Source: Acinetobacter sp. BY419
GTDB lineage: Bacteria; Pseudomonadota; Gammaproteobacteria; Pseudomonadales; Moraxellaceae
Assembly: GCF_019038395.1 (NCBI RefSeq)
Contig: NZ_JAGFXZ010000029.1
Coordinates: 1-41,645, forward strand
Length of the DNA stretch: 41,645 nt
Direction of reading: 5' to 3'
Within the stretch, counting starts at the first letter, position 1. Each line of letters starts with the position of its first letter. Below, one piece after another: positions 8,444 to 19,125 of this stretch. A program made the position numbers and the translations under genes. The notes under the pieces were generated by a model that saw only the letters and a program-made list of their open reading frames with translations, was not told where the DNA came from and searched no databases.

Positions 8444-8995
8444 ATGAATAAATTGCGCCAATACCTTGCTTTGACGTGGATTGCCTTAATCACTGTGCTG
8501 CTGGCAGCCTGTAGCAGTACACCGAAAAAATCCCCCTCTATACAGCTGAATCCCATCTTGGTGAAAAAGCTCAATAGCCTGCAGATGCCTAATTCATTGC
8601 CGATCCCGGTTGCACGCGTACATGCAGCTGAATTAAAAGATACCTGGGGGGCTTCGCGCAGTCGTGGACGCTTACATGAAGGTATTGATATCATTGCTCC
8701 ACGTGGAACCAAAGTCTTTAGTGTGACTGAGGGCCTGATTGCAGATTTACGTAAGAACAATTTGGGTGGTAAAGTAGTCTGGATTCTGGGTCCAGGCGGC
8801 TCCTGGCATTATTATGCCCACCTGGACGGACATAAACGCGGCTTAAAAGTGGGCAACTATGTTCAAAAAGGCCAGCTCATCGGATATGTAGGTAACAGTG
8901 GCAATGCACGGCATACTGCACCACATCTGCATTATGGAATTTATTTACAGGGCAAGGGTCGCGGTGTGGTCAACCCTTATCCCTATTTACGTTAA
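8444..8995 (+). CDS. M23 family metallopeptidase lipoprotein
   Basis: Predicted lipoprotein of 183 residues with lipobox LAAC (Cys23) and a LytM/M23 domain (about 70-183). Zinc-ligand motifs are HEGID and HLHYG, with an additional conserved histidine in YYAHLDGH, so a catalytically competent peptidoglycan endopeptidase fold is plausible. AAGG at 8440-8443 directly abuts the ATG at 8444; the in-frame TTG at 8453 has better spacing (8-9 nt) and would still give a full signal peptide. The downstream genes at 9011, 9281 and 9867 follow with gaps of 15, 24 and 4 bp, so this looks like an operon. Confidence 0.87.
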   Translation: MNKLRQYLALTWIALITVLLAACSSTPKKSPSIQLNPILVKKLNSLQMPNSLPIPVARVHAAELKDTWGASRSRGRLHEGIDIIAPRGTKVFSVTEGLIADLRKNNLGGKVVWILGPGGSWHYYAHLDGHKRGLKVGNYVQKGQLIGYVGNSGNARHTAPHLHYGIYLQGKGRGVVNPYPYLR

Positions 8996-9010
8996 TTGTA
9001 GGATATTTAC

Positions 9011-9256
9011 ATGTCAGAAGCGTTGATCAACCGTCTGGTAGAATTTGCTGAATCAGGCAATCAACAAAAAATTGTATTGAACGGTCAAAGCTATCAGGGC
9101 TGGGTAATGGAAATTACCGAGGATGCGCTTCTGATCAGTACCGGTTATGCTGACAAGGCGGGTAAAGACACGTGGATTCAATTTAGCGATCTGGATCAGG
9201 CTGAACTGTGGTACTGGGATAACCAGCAGGATCAATGGACTATTTTTAAATTATAA
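9011..9256 (+). CDS. Conserved small protein of unknown function
   Basis: An 81-residue acidic soluble protein with an AGGA ribosome site 8 nt before the ATG. No signal peptide or membrane segment. After a short helix (residues 3-14) the sequence alternates like a small beta barrel (KIVLNGQSYQGWVMEI and ALLIST), and the end is rich in tryptophan (ELWYWDNQQDQWTIF). An Sm-like or SH3-like barrel is a guess only. Position between the M23 lipoprotein and tag, with very short gaps, implies co-expression but not function. Confidence 0.75.
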   Translation: MSEALINRLVEFAESGNQQKIVLNGQSYQGWVMEITEDALLISTGYADKAGKDTWIQFSDLDQAELWYWDNQQDQWTIFKL

Positions 9257-9280
9257 AAACATAAAAATCAGGAGTATCAC

Positions 9281-9862
9281 ATGACTCTGCAACGCTGTGG
9301 CTGGTGCTCCGATAATCCGCTTTATATCGCCTATCATGACCAGGAATGGGGACAGGTCCTGCGGGATGAAAGCCGTCTATTTGAAATGCTGTGTCTGGAA
9401 GGACAGCAGGCTGGTCTGGCCTGGATTACCGTGCTCAGAAAACGTGAAGCCTATCGTGAACATTTTTTTCAATATTCCATTGAATCTATTGCTTCACTTA
9501 CAGATGAACACCTCCAACTGAAACTTGAAGATGCTAGCCTGATACGACATCGCGGCAAGCTCAATGCCATTCGGGAAAATGCCCAAGCATGGCTGAAGCT
9601 AAAACAGCAAGGCATCAATCCGGTGGGATGGCTCTGGTCTTTTGCCCAGCAACCGCGGCTGAATAATGATGTTGCGGATTATCGTCAAGCGCCCGCCCAA
9701 ACAGTTGAAAGCCAGAAGATGTCTAAAGCATTAAAACAGGCCGGTTTTAAATTTGTCGGGCCCACCATTTGCTATGCGTTTATGCAGGCCGTCGGTATGG
9801 TCGATGACCATGAAAATCATTGTGACTTTAAAACAATATCCTCCCATTTAAATAAGAGCTGA
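9281..9862 (+). CDS. tag: DNA-3-methyladenine glycosylase I
   Basis: Excises 3-methyladenine from alkylated DNA. The 193-residue protein begins [20 protein letters not shown], where Cys6 and His19 correspond to the N-terminal zinc ligands of E. coli Tag, and ends with DDHENHCDF supplying the other His/Cys pair. The [13 protein letters not shown] segment holds the conserved catalytic Glu. AGGAG lies 8 nt before the ATG. The ahr gene follows after 4 bp. Confidence 0.94.
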   Translation: MTLQRCGWCSDNPLYIAYHDQEWGQVLRDESRLFEMLCLEGQQAGLAWITVLRKREAYREHFFQYSIESIASLTDEHLQLKLEDASLIRHRGKLNAIRENAQAWLKLKQQGINPVGWLWSFAQQPRLNNDVADYRQAPAQTVESQKMSKALKQAGFKFVGPTICYAFMQAVGMVDDHENHCDFKTISSHLNKS

Positions 9863-9866
9863 AATC

Positions 9867-10895
9867 ATGTCCAATAATATTATTCAAGCTTATGCCGCCA
9901 TGTCGGCAGGTGCTGAACTGCAACCCTATCAGTTCGATGCCGGAGAACTACAGCCGCACCAGGTCGAAGTTAAAGTGGAATACTGCGGCCTCTGTCATTC
10001 CGATATTTCAGTCATCAATAATGACTGGGGTTCATCGGTCTATCCGGTCGTGGCTGGACACGAAATTATCGGCACCATTACCCATCTGGGTGCAGAAGCC
10101 AAAGGCCTGAAAGTGGGTCAGCGGGTTGGAATCGGCTGGACAGCAGAAAGCTGCCAATATTGCGATCCCTGCATTTCAGGCCAGCAGGTATTGTGTACCG
10201 GTGGTCAGGTTGCCACCATTGTCGGACATGCCGGCGGTTTTGCCGACAAGGTGCGTGCCGGCTGGCAATGGGTCATTCCCCTGCCTGAAGATCTGGATCC
10301 TGAAAGTGCCGGCCCTCTGCTCTGTGGCGGGATTACCGTATTTGATCCGATCCTGAAGCATCAGATTCAGGCCATTCATCATGTTGGCGTAATTGGTATT
10401 GGCGGTTTAGGACACATGGCAATTAAGCTGCTTAAAGCCTGGGGCTGTGAAATTACCGCCTTCACTTCGAATATGGATAAAAGCGATGAGCTGAAAGCCA
10501 TGGGTGCTGACCATGTGGTCAACAGCCGTGATTCGGCTGCCCTGAAAGCCCAACGAGGCAAGTTTGATTTACTGCTCAGTACGGTCAATGTAACTCTGGA
10601 CTGGCAGGCTTATCTGGCGACTCTGGCACCGAATGGTACTGTACATATGCTGGGCGTACCCTTGGAACCGATGCAGATTCCGGCTGGCATGCTGATTGGT
10701 GGGGCCAAGTCAGTTAGCGGCTCACCGACAGGTTCGCCGGCTGCACTGCGCCAACTGCTTAAATTTGCTGCGCGTAGAAATATTGCCCCGCAAATTGAAG
10801 TCTTCCCGATGTCCCAACTGAATCAGGCCATTGAACATCTGCATTCTGGCAAAGCCCGTTACCGGATTGTGCTCAAAGCTGATTTTGAGGCTTAA
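9867..10895 (+). CDS. ahr: Zinc-dependent NADPH aldehyde reductase / alcohol dehydrogenase, Ahr (YjgB)-like
   Basis: Medium-chain dehydrogenase of 342 residues. It carries catalytic zinc ligands in YCGLCHSD and GHE, the structural zinc loop [15 protein letters not shown] and the Rossmann motif GIGGLGHMA. Long stretches match what I recall of E. coli Ahr, including [24 protein letters not shown] and the C-terminal [13 protein letters not shown], so the broad-specificity NADPH aldehyde reductase assignment is preferred over generic cinnamyl-alcohol dehydrogenase. It is the last gene of the run beginning at 8444, ending at a bidirectional terminator. Confidence 0.88.
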   Translation: MSNNIIQAYAAMSAGAELQPYQFDAGELQPHQVEVKVEYCGLCHSDISVINNDWGSSVYPVVAGHEIIGTITHLGAEAKGLKVGQRVGIGWTAESCQYCDPCISGQQVLCTGGQVATIVGHAGGFADKVRAGWQWVIPLPEDLDPESAGPLLCGGITVFDPILKHQIQAIHHVGVIGIGGLGHMAIKLLKAWGCEITAFTSNMDKSDELKAMGADHVVNSRDSAALKAQRGKFDLLLSTVNVTLDWQAYLATLAPNGTVHMLGVPLEPMQIPAGMLIGGAKSVSGSPTGSPAALRQLLKFAARRNIAPQIEVFPMSQLNQAIEHLHSGKARYRIVLKADFEA

Positions 10896-10917
10896 ATTTT
10901 GCCTGCTTAACCTGTCA

Positions 10918-10945
10918 GAAAGACCCAGTGATTGGGTCTTTTTTA
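10918..10945. terminator. Bidirectional terminator between convergent ahr and START-domain gene
   Basis: Stem AGACCCA/TGGGTCT (10921-10939) with a T-run on the + side and A's on the other, between converging genes. Confidence 0.8.
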
Positions 10946-11587
10946 TTGCAAGGCTTCAGGCAAGACTGCAATATTTGAAGGCTTGGCCAGTTCGGTCTTC
11001 ATTTTTTGCAGCATCTGATAAGGTTGCTGTTGCACAAACATATTCACAAAGGTCAAAGGAATTGAACCTTCCGGATTGGCATAACCATAGGTTGAAACCT
11101 TGACCTTATTATTGGCCAGTTTCTGAAAAGTCCAGTCACCCTGATAATCGGTTAAACGTACATAATCCGGGTTTAAAGGATAACCACTTTGAATGGCTTT
11201 ATTCTTGATGGTGATTTGGCCATTGGCTTCCTTGATCATCTTGCCCTGAACAATCAGGTCACGGTCTTTTAAGGGAAATGGAAAATCCAGCACCATATAA
11301 AGGGTAAAATCGCCTTTTTGATCATCGCGGGACAAGACCTTGATGCTGCCCATATAAGGTACCCATTGCATTGCATGCTCGATGTTCAGAATCAGGGATA
11401 CAGCATTTTCAATCGGTGCAGTATAGGTGGTTTCAGCTTTATAGAGAAAGACCGGGTTTTGCTCATTCTGGTAAGTCCAGACCTTAATGTTATTTTTATC
11501 AATACTGAGTTTGGGCTTCTGCAGCGGCTTTGCCTGCGCAATGGCACCAAGTGCCACTGCACAGAGCAGGAAAATCATTTTTTGCAT
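10943..11587 (-). CDS. Secreted START/SRPBCC-domain protein
   Basis: A 214-residue protein with a cleavable signal peptide (MQKMIFLLCAVALGAIAQA). The mature part resembles the START lipid-binding fold of bacterial START-domain proteins: YKAETTYTAPIENAVSLILN, MQWVPYMGSIKVL, and the PFPLKDRDLIVQG signature seen in this family. Probably a periplasmic lipid or hydrophobic-ligand binder; ligand unknown. It lies 57 bp downstream of dapB on the same strand, so co-transcription is possible. Confidence 0.75.
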   Translation of the reverse strand: MQKMIFLLCAVALGAIAQAKPLQKPKLSIDKNNIKVWTYQNEQNPVFLYKAETTYTAPIENAVSLILNIEHAMQWVPYMGSIKVLSRDDQKGDFTLYMVLDFPFPLKDRDLIVQGKMIKEANGQITIKNKAIQSGYPLNPDYVRLTDYQGDWTFQKLANNKVKVSTYGYANPEGSIPLTFVNMFVQQQPYQMLQKMKTELAKPSNIAVLPEALQ

Positions 11588-11644
11588 TGTATTATTCGTC
11601 TTATTTTAGTTTTAGATTTTTTTATAAATGATTTTGACTCGATT

Positions 11645-12813
<1,169 letters not shown>

Positions 12814-12969
12814 GCGTTCCGGGTGTTGTGACAGAAACAATTTATAATATATTGATTTTTATATTTAAAATAAAATTAAGAACTTATTTAACTACATAAC
12901 AAGATTCATCAATTATATTTGCAATCTGAATATAGTGTTATATAAATAAATGATATTTAGGGTTTAGTT

Positions 12970-14193
12970 TTGAATAATATAAATTTAATAGGTTTCCATG
13001 GTGGTGTATTGGGCTATGACCTAGAGACCAGTTCATTAAAATGCTATAGAGATGGTATTCCTCTGGGTATTTGTGAAGTGCTATTTGATGGAAAAAATAT
13101 TTTTATTCATCTGAATGAGTCTAAAAAATATATATTTTTTTTAGCAGATAAATTTTCTTTAACAGATCATCCAGAAGAAATAAATCTGGTTGTTTATAAT
13201 CATGGATTTCACCTTAATATAAAAATAGAAAATAAATATTTATCCTGCAAGTCAGACTTGAATATTGTGAATGGCTCAGACAAACCATTAGGATGGGAAG
13301 AGTTTTATTTAAAATTTGATCATTATCAAGATACAACAGAAAAATTTTATTATTCAGATTTATTTGAATACAACAAACTGATTCAACCAAAATCTATTGA
13401 AAAAAACATATGGTTATATTGGGATTCGAATACTCCCAAAATGGTTGAAAAAACTGTTAAAAAACTTGAAAATTTAAACCCGGATTATGAAATCATCTTA
13501 ATTAACAAAGACAATATAAGAAACTATATTGAATATGATTTGTTTAAGAATGATATGAATCCTACTTTTCGTAGTGATTTATTAAGACTTATTCTGCTAT
13601 ATAATTATGGCGGTTTTTGGATCGATGCATCGACGCTTACCAATACATCAATAAACAGTATTACTGGATTAAATCAATATAACCATACCCATTATGAACT
13701 CATTGGCTTCTACAGGAAATGTCATTTTATTAATGACCTACCCTGTGTCGAGTCATGGTTTTTAGCTTCTCCCAAAGGGAGCTTTATCATTGGCAAATGG
13801 TTAGAAGTTTTGTTAGAAGCATTATATTCCTCACCAGAAGTGCTTTTAGAAGAGCTAAAACAGGATATCAACTTTGAAAAAATTAAAAATACCTATTCAG
13901 AGGGTTCACTACTCTACTTTCTACCTTATTTATGCCAGCAGAAAGTCTTTATAGATTATAAGAAATATATGAGTATTCAGGCATTCTGTGCAGATTATTC
14001 GGCTTTTTATTTTAAAGACAGGCATGGCTGGTTTAATTCAGATCGATATATCAACCTGTTGTTTAACAGAGAAAATGAAATCATTTTCTTACCTAAAATC
14101 ATTAAGTTTACTAGAGCCGACCGGGAGCTTTTTGAAAAAATCAGAGCAGAAAAAAGATTTAAAACCTATTCATATTTAGGAAACTATATATAA
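12970..14193 (+). CDS. Capsular polysaccharide synthesis-type glycosyltransferase with N-terminal beta-trefoil-like domain
   Basis: A 407-residue predicted cytosolic glycosyltransferase. Residues about 135-290 fit the GT32/Caps_synth family: IWLYWDSNTPKMVEKTVKKL, FRSDLLRLILLYNYGGFWID with the acidic R201-S202-D203 segment, and D219 of the GGFWID metal-binding motif. Residues 1-118 are extra. They read as about three 38-40-residue repeats ending in ENKYLSC and GWEEFYLKF, the pattern of fascin-like beta-trefoils. The start is TTG at 12970 with TAGGGT 7 nt upstream; no ATG is available nearby. GC is far below the neighbours, and the gene sits between dapB and dnaJ in the opposite orientation, suggesting horizontal acquisition. 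Donor and acceptor sugars cannot be predicted. Confidence 0.75.
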   Translation: MNNINLIGFHGGVLGYDLETSSLKCYRDGIPLGICEVLFDGKNIFIHLNESKKYIFFLADKFSLTDHPEEINLVVYNHGFHLNIKIENKYLSCKSDLNIVNGSDKPLGWEEFYLKFDHYQDTTEKFYYSDLFEYNKLIQPKSIEKNIWLYWDSNTPKMVEKTVKKLENLNPDYEIILINKDNIRNYIEYDLFKNDMNPTFRSDLLRLILLYNYGGFWIDASTLTNTSINSITGLNQYNHTHYELIGFYRKCHFINDLPCVESWFLASPKGSFIIGKWLEVLLEALYSSPEVLLEELKQDINFEKIKNTYSEGSLLYFLPYLCQQKVFIDYKKYMSIQAFCADYSAFYFKDRHGWFNSDRYINLLFNRENEIIFLPKIIKFTRADRELFEKIRAEKRFKTYSYLGNYI

Positions 14194-14215
14194 AAATGGG
14201 GGTTTTGCAGGCTAT

Positions 14216-14242
14216 AAAAAAGGGCGCCCAAGCGCCCTTTTC
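14216..14242. terminator. Bidirectional terminator between glycosyltransferase and dnaJ
   Basis: Stem AGGGCGC/GCGCCCT with CCAA loop (14221-14238), A-run on the left and T-run on the right, serving both convergent genes. Confidence 0.85.
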
Positions 14243-14255
14243 TAGTTTCATTCAA

Positions 14256-15374
14256 TTAATCGAACAAACGGTCAAAGAATGATTTTTTCTTCGGTGATGA
14301 CTTGCTGCCTTCACCATCCATTGTTTCCTGCAGTTCTTTTAACAGTTCACGCTGACGTGCACTTAAATTGACTGGGGTTTCAACCACAATCCTGCACAGC
14401 AAATCGCCTTGCATGCTGCTACGTACCGGCTTAACACCCTTGCCGCGTAAACGGAACAGTTTGCCAGTCTGGGTACCTTCAGGAATTTTCAGGCTAACAC
14501 GACCGTCTAGGATCGGAATCTGAATTTCCTTACCTAAGGCCGCATCAGCAATCGATACCGGTACATCCATATACAGATCTGCGCCATCACGCTGGAAGAT
14601 TTCGTGCTCACGCACCACTACTTCAACGTACAAGTCACCGGACTGACCATCACGGATCGCTTCACCTTTACCGCTCAGGCGTACGCGGTCGCCATTGTCC
14701 ACACCGGCAGGAATGGTAACTTCCAGTGTTTGCTGACGGTCTGCCACACCTGAACCATGACATTTATTACATGGATTCTTGATGATCTTGCCTTGACCGC
14801 GACAGGTGCTACAGGTTTGCTGCACCGAGAAGAAACCTTGCTGCATACGCACCTGACCCGCACCATGACAGGTCGGACAGGTTTCCACATCATTTGGATT
14901 TTTTGAACCTTTACCATCACAGGCATCACACGGTGCCGGTGCAGTAAAGGTAATGGTTTTCTTGACACCTCTGACCGCTTCTTCCAGGGTCAGTTCCATC
15001 ACATAGCGTAAGTCTGAACCACGGCGTGCACGTTGCTGGCCACGACCACCGCCACCACCAAAAGCACCACCGAAAATATCACCGAACTGGCTGAAAATGT
15101 CTTCTGCGCTGAAACCACCGCCGAAGCCACCACCACCGCCCATGCCACCTTCGAAAGCCTGATGGCCCATACGGTCGTACATGCTACGTTTTTCACTATC
15201 ACACAGAACTTCATAAGCTTCGGAAGCTTCTTTGAATTTATCTTCAGCTTCAGGATTGTCCGGGTTACGGTCTGGATGATATTTCATCGCCAACTTACGG
15301 TAGGCTTTTTTGATTTCATCATCACTAGCGGCTTTAGCGACGCCCAAAACCTCATAATAATCACGTTTAGCCAT
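14256..15374 (-). CDS. dnaJ: Chaperone protein DnaJ
   Basis: Hsp40 co-chaperone that delivers clients to DnaK and stimulates its ATPase. The 372-residue protein has the J domain with HPD at residues 33-35, a Gly/Phe-rich linker (about 75-115), and four zinc-binding CxxCxGxG repeats ([32 protein letters not shown]). The two C-terminal client-binding domains follow. All domains are intact and of normal length (type I Hsp40). No dnaK is in the window. Confidence 0.97.
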   Translation of the reverse strand: MAKRDYYEVLGVAKAASDDEIKKAYRKLAMKYHPDRNPDNPEAEDKFKEASEAYEVLCDSEKRSMYDRMGHQAFEGGMGGGGGFGGGFSAEDIFSQFGDIFGGAFGGGGGRGQQRARRGSDLRYVMELTLEEAVRGVKKTITFTAPAPCDACDGKGSKNPNDVETCPTCHGAGQVRMQQGFFSVQQTCSTCRGQGKIIKNPCNKCHGSGVADRQQTLEVTIPAGVDNGDRVRLSGKGEAIRDGQSGDLYVEVVVREHEIFQRDGADLYMDVPVSIADAALGKEIQIPILDGRVSLKIPEGTQTGKLFRLRGKGVKPVRSSMQGDLLCRIVVETPVNLSARQRELLKELQETMDGEGSKSSPKKKSFFDRLFD

Positions 15375-15478
15375 GTCTGGCGATGCTCCTCACGGAATTT
15401 TGTTTAATAATCAATTGAGGTTTAAAATTGGGGGTTAACCCAAGTTTTACAAGGGGAAATTTGAAAAAATTATAAGCT

Positions 15479-15856
15479 TTAGAACACAGCTTTGTTTTGA
15501 GAGAATTTATAGATGCCTTTAAACCAGGCATTGATCAGGAAAATAAAGGCAATAAAACTAAAAATTACCCCGGTCACCACACAGGCTTTCACCCATAACT
15601 GGCTGTCCCAGGCAAAGAAAAACAGAGGAATAAACCATAGTGCAGCAAAGATCGCCAAAATTGTATAAATCACGATATTGCGCATGATCCACAGCGCCTG
15701 TGCCTGTAGCCAGACTTCTGCATAATCGACGTGGGTAACTTTACGTGCAAACCAGTAGGCCAATAACCCGCTAAACAAGGTAAATAAGGCTAAAAACATG
15801 AAGACATAAGCCATCGCTACGGAACGTCGCATCTTGGTAAATGTATTTTTAGTCAT
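15479..15856 (-). CDS. Small integral membrane protein, unknown function
   Basis: A 125-residue protein with three strongly hydrophobic segments (about residues 12-34, 55-82 and 88-113) and a basic C-terminal tail. The frame is open upstream to 15904, but the ATG at 15856 (MTKNTFTKMRR) has a GAGGTT ribosome site and gives a cleaner N-terminus. The arrangement recalls DUF4870/Tic20-like small membrane proteins, without firm recognition. It lies 104 bp upstream of dnaJ on the same strand; no functional link is implied. Confidence 0.65.
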   Translation of the reverse strand: MTKNTFTKMRRSVAMAYVFMFLALFTLFSGLLAYWFARKVTHVDYAEVWLQAQALWIMRNIVIYTILAIFAALWFIPLFFFAWDSQLWVKACVVTGVIFSFIAFIFLINAWFKGIYKFSQNKAVF

Positions 15857-15997
15857 GTTTGGTTCAACCTCGTTACTGTATTGGCAGCTCGGCCAATACA
15901 GCAATTACTTATTTTTTTAATTTATAAAATCTCAGGTGCTACTATATTGAAAATTTGAAAATTTCGCACCTGAAATTATGACAAATTTAAACAGAAT

Positions 15998-18900
15998 CTA
16001 AACTTTTTTCACTTTAAACCATTGTGCATACAGGGCAGGCAGGAAAAAGAGGGTCAGCAATGTTGCTACAATCAAACCGCCCATAATCGCCACCGCCATC
16101 GGTCCAAAGAAAATACTGCGAGACAAGGGAATCATCGCCAGAACTGCAGCCAATGCAGTCAATACAATCGGGCGACAACGGCGTACAGTGGCATTGATAA
16201 TCGCATCCCACTGAGATTCTCCGGCCTGGATATCCTGCTCAATCTGGTCGATCAGAATCAGGGAGTTGCGCATGATCATTCCGGATAAAGCAATCGTTCC
16301 GAGCATCGCGACAAAACCGAAAGGTTTATGGAAAAGTAACAGAAATAACACCACCCCGATAATGCCCAAAGGTGCAGTCAGGAACACAATAAAGGCCCGT
16401 GACATACTTTTGAGCTGAATCATCAGCAAGGTCATCACCACTGCAAGAAATAAGGGGATGCCGGCATTGACCGAGTTCTGCCCGCGAGCAGATTCTTCGA
16501 CTGTGCCGCCCACTTGCAGCAGATAGCCATTAGGCAGCTCTGCCCGCAGTTGTTCCAGTGGCTCCTTGATTTGATTGACCACAGTGGCTGGCTGCAATTT
16601 ACTGCGAATATCGGCACGTACGGTAATCGTCGGTAAACGATTGCGATGCCAGATCAGGCCTTCTTCAAAGCTATATTCAATTTTGGCAAGCTGCGCCAAA
16701 GGTACGGACGTTCCAGTTGCGGTTGGCACAGCCAGACTGCCTAAAGATGCCACCTCGACCCGTTCAGCCTGAGCACCACGCAAGCGGATTTCAATCAGTT
16801 CACGTTTTTCCCGATACTGATCAATGCCTGCGCCCAAAATCGAGCTGTTCAGCACATTGGCCAGCTCGCTACTACTGACACCCAACTGACGGGCACGATC
16901 CTGGTCAATCTGCAGTTTGATGACTTTACTCGGCTCGCCCCAGTCCAGATGCACATTGGTGGTATTCGGATTCTCACTCACTGTGGCAGCAACTTTCTGC
17001 GCCCATTCACGGACCAGTCCAAGGTCTTCACCAGATACCCGGAACTGCAGTGGATAACCCACAGGCGGGCCATTTTCCAGCAAAGATACCCGGGTACGGA
17101 CTTCCGGCAATAACACCCGAATCTGATCACTCAAAGTTTGGCGAATTTCGTTACGATCCTCCAAAGAAGATGCCAGCACCACAAACTGGGCAAAACTGTT
17201 TTGCGGCAACTGCTGATCGAGCGGTAAATAGAAACGTGGGGAACCAATCCCGACATAAGCCACATAGTTATCAATCCCTTCTTGTTTCGATAAAAAGGCT
17301 TCGACTTTTTTCACTGCAGCTTCAGTAGCTTTGAGGGAAGCACCCTCTTCAAGTTTAAGATCTACTAGAATTTCAGCCCGGTTAGAAGGTGGGAAAAACT
17401 GCTGGGGTACAAGCTTAAACATCAGAATGGACAGGATGAAAATCCCGACCGTGGCAGCAATGACTGTTTTACGATAGGTCACACAAGCGTTTACCCAACG
17501 GCGAAAGCCCTGATAAAACCGGGTTTGATAGGGGTCATAATGTTCACCGGCATGATGCACGACCGGTTGAGGTTCTGGCTGTTTGCGCAGTCGTGCCCAG
17601 AGACGCTGATACCACGGTGCTTTTTGAATTAAATCTTTGTTGAAATCGGGCAGAAGTTTATCACCTAGGTATGGCACAAACAGTACTGCTGCAATCCACG
17701 ACATCAGCAATGCAATGGTCACCACCTGGAAAATCGAACGGGTATATTCCCCGGTACTCGATGCCGCAGTGGCAATGGGCAGGAAACCGGCAGCGGTAAT
17801 CAGGGTGCCGGTCAGCATCGGGAAAGCCGTCGTGCGCCAGGCATATCCGGCCGCTTGCAAACGGCTATAGCCCTGCTCCATTTTAATCGCCATCATTTCA
17901 ATGGCGATAATGGCATCATCGACCAGCAGACCGAGGGCCAGAATCAGGGCACCCAGGGAAATTTTATGTAGCCCGACATCAAACAGCTGCATACCGGCAA
18001 AAGTCATCGCCAGCACCAGTGGAATAGAGAAAGCCACCACCAGTCCGGTGCGGAAACCGAGAGAGAGAAAACTGACCAGCAATACAATAATGACTGCTTC
18101 GGCCAGTACTTTCATAAATTCGTTAATACTGCGTTTGACCGCCACCGGCTGATCGGACACTTTTTGCAGTTCCATGCCGAGCGGCAAGGTTTTTTGCAGA
18201 TGGGTAAATTCCTGTTCCAGATGTTTACCCAGTGCCAGAATGTCTCCACCTTTACGCATTGATATGGCAATACCGATCCCGTTTTCGCCCATAAAACGCA
18301 TCCGGGGCTGCGCCGGATCAGTAAAACCACGATAAATTTCTGCAACATCACCGAGCTGAATGGTCTTGCCATTCACGAGCAGGGGCAGTTGTTGTAATTC
18401 CTCGACACTGTTTAAAGCACCACTGATGCGAACCTGAATCCGGTCTGAACCGGTTTCAAAAAAACCGGCATGGGTCATGGCATTTTGCTGCTGCAGGGCC
18501 TGCTGAATGGCACTGACTGGAACACCCAGCTGGATGGCTTTGGTGTTAGAAATTTCAATCCAGATTTTCTGGTCTTGCAGACCAATCAGATCCACTTTGG
18601 CGACATCTTTGACGCGTTGCAGTTGCAGCTGTAAACGGTCGGCATATTCTTTTAAAGTGGCATAATCGAAGTCTTTGCCTTTAAGCACGTAAATATTGCC
18701 AAAGGTATCGCCGAATTCATCATTGAAGAATGGACCTTGTACCCCTTGCGGCAATTCATGCCGGATATCGCTCACTTTCTTGCGTACGTTGTACCAGACA
18801 TCGGCCACATCTTTAGAGGCCAGGGAATCTTTGGCAATAAAGGTCACCATGGATTCACCCGGACGCGAATAGGCCATGATGCGTTCATACTGGCCTGTGG

Positions 18901-19123
18901 TCATCAGTTCCTTTTCAATCCGGTCTGTGACCTGTAAGGACACTTCTTTGGCACTGGCACCCGGCCAATAGGTCTGGATCACCATGACTTTAAAGGTGAA
19001 AGGCGGATCTTCACTTTGTGACAGCTTGGAATAGGACACGATGCCGACCAGACCCAGCAGGATCATAAAATACAGCACCAAACCTTTATTTTTTAAGGCC
19101 CATTCCGACAGGTTAAAGTTCAT
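15998..19123 (-). CDS. RND family efflux permease, TriC-like
   Basis: Inner-membrane proton-driven drug exporter of the HAE1 RND type, 1041 residues. The N-terminus SQSEDPPFTFKVMVIQTYWP and VRKKVSDIRHELPQGVQGPF resemble Pseudomonas TriC more than AcrB/AdeB. The TM4 proton-relay aspartates D402-D403 are present in GLLVDDAIIAIE. Twelve TM segments in two halves with large periplasmic loops fit the family. The start at 19123 lies 2 bp past the stop of the membrane fusion protein gene. No outer-membrane factor gene is adjacent, so a TolC-like channel elsewhere is implied. Substrates cannot be read from sequence. Confidence 0.9.
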   Translation of the reverse strand: MNFNLSEWALKNKGLVLYFMILLGLVGIVSYSKLSQSEDPPFTFKVMVIQTYWPGASAKEVSLQVTDRIEKELMTTGQYERIMAYSRPGESMVTFIAKDSLASKDVADVWYNVRKKVSDIRHELPQGVQGPFFNDEFGDTFGNIYVLKGKDFDYATLKEYADRLQLQLQRVKDVAKVDLIGLQDQKIWIEISNTKAIQLGVPVSAIQQALQQQNAMTHAGFFETGSDRIQVRISGALNSVEELQQLPLLVNGKTIQLGDVAEIYRGFTDPAQPRMRFMGENGIGIAISMRKGGDILALGKHLEQEFTHLQKTLPLGMELQKVSDQPVAVKRSINEFMKVLAEAVIIVLLVSFLSLGFRTGLVVAFSIPLVLAMTFAGMQLFDVGLHKISLGALILALGLLVDDAIIAIEMMAIKMEQGYSRLQAAGYAWRTTAFPMLTGTLITAAGFLPIATAASSTGEYTRSIFQVVTIALLMSWIAAVLFVPYLGDKLLPDFNKDLIQKAPWYQRLWARLRKQPEPQPVVHHAGEHYDPYQTRFYQGFRRWVNACVTYRKTVIAATVGIFILSILMFKLVPQQFFPPSNRAEILVDLKLEEGASLKATEAAVKKVEAFLSKQEGIDNYVAYVGIGSPRFYLPLDQQLPQNSFAQFVVLASSLEDRNEIRQTLSDQIRVLLPEVRTRVSLLENGPPVGYPLQFRVSGEDLGLVREWAQKVAATVSENPNTTNVHLDWGEPSKVIKLQIDQDRARQLGVSSSELANVLNSSILGAGIDQYREKRELIEIRLRGAQAERVEVASLGSLAVPTATGTSVPLAQLAKIEYSFEEGLIWHRNRLPTITVRADIRSKLQPATVVNQIKEPLEQLRAELPNGYLLQVGGTVEESARGQNSVNAGIPLFLAVVMTLLMIQLKSMSRAFIVFLTAPLGIIGVVLFLLLFHKPFGFVAMLGTIALSGMIMRNSLILIDQIEQDIQAGESQWDAIINATVRRCRPIVLTALAAVLAMIPLSRSIFFGPMAVAIMGGLIVATLLTLFFLPALYAQWFKVKKV

Positions 19124-19125
19124 GC

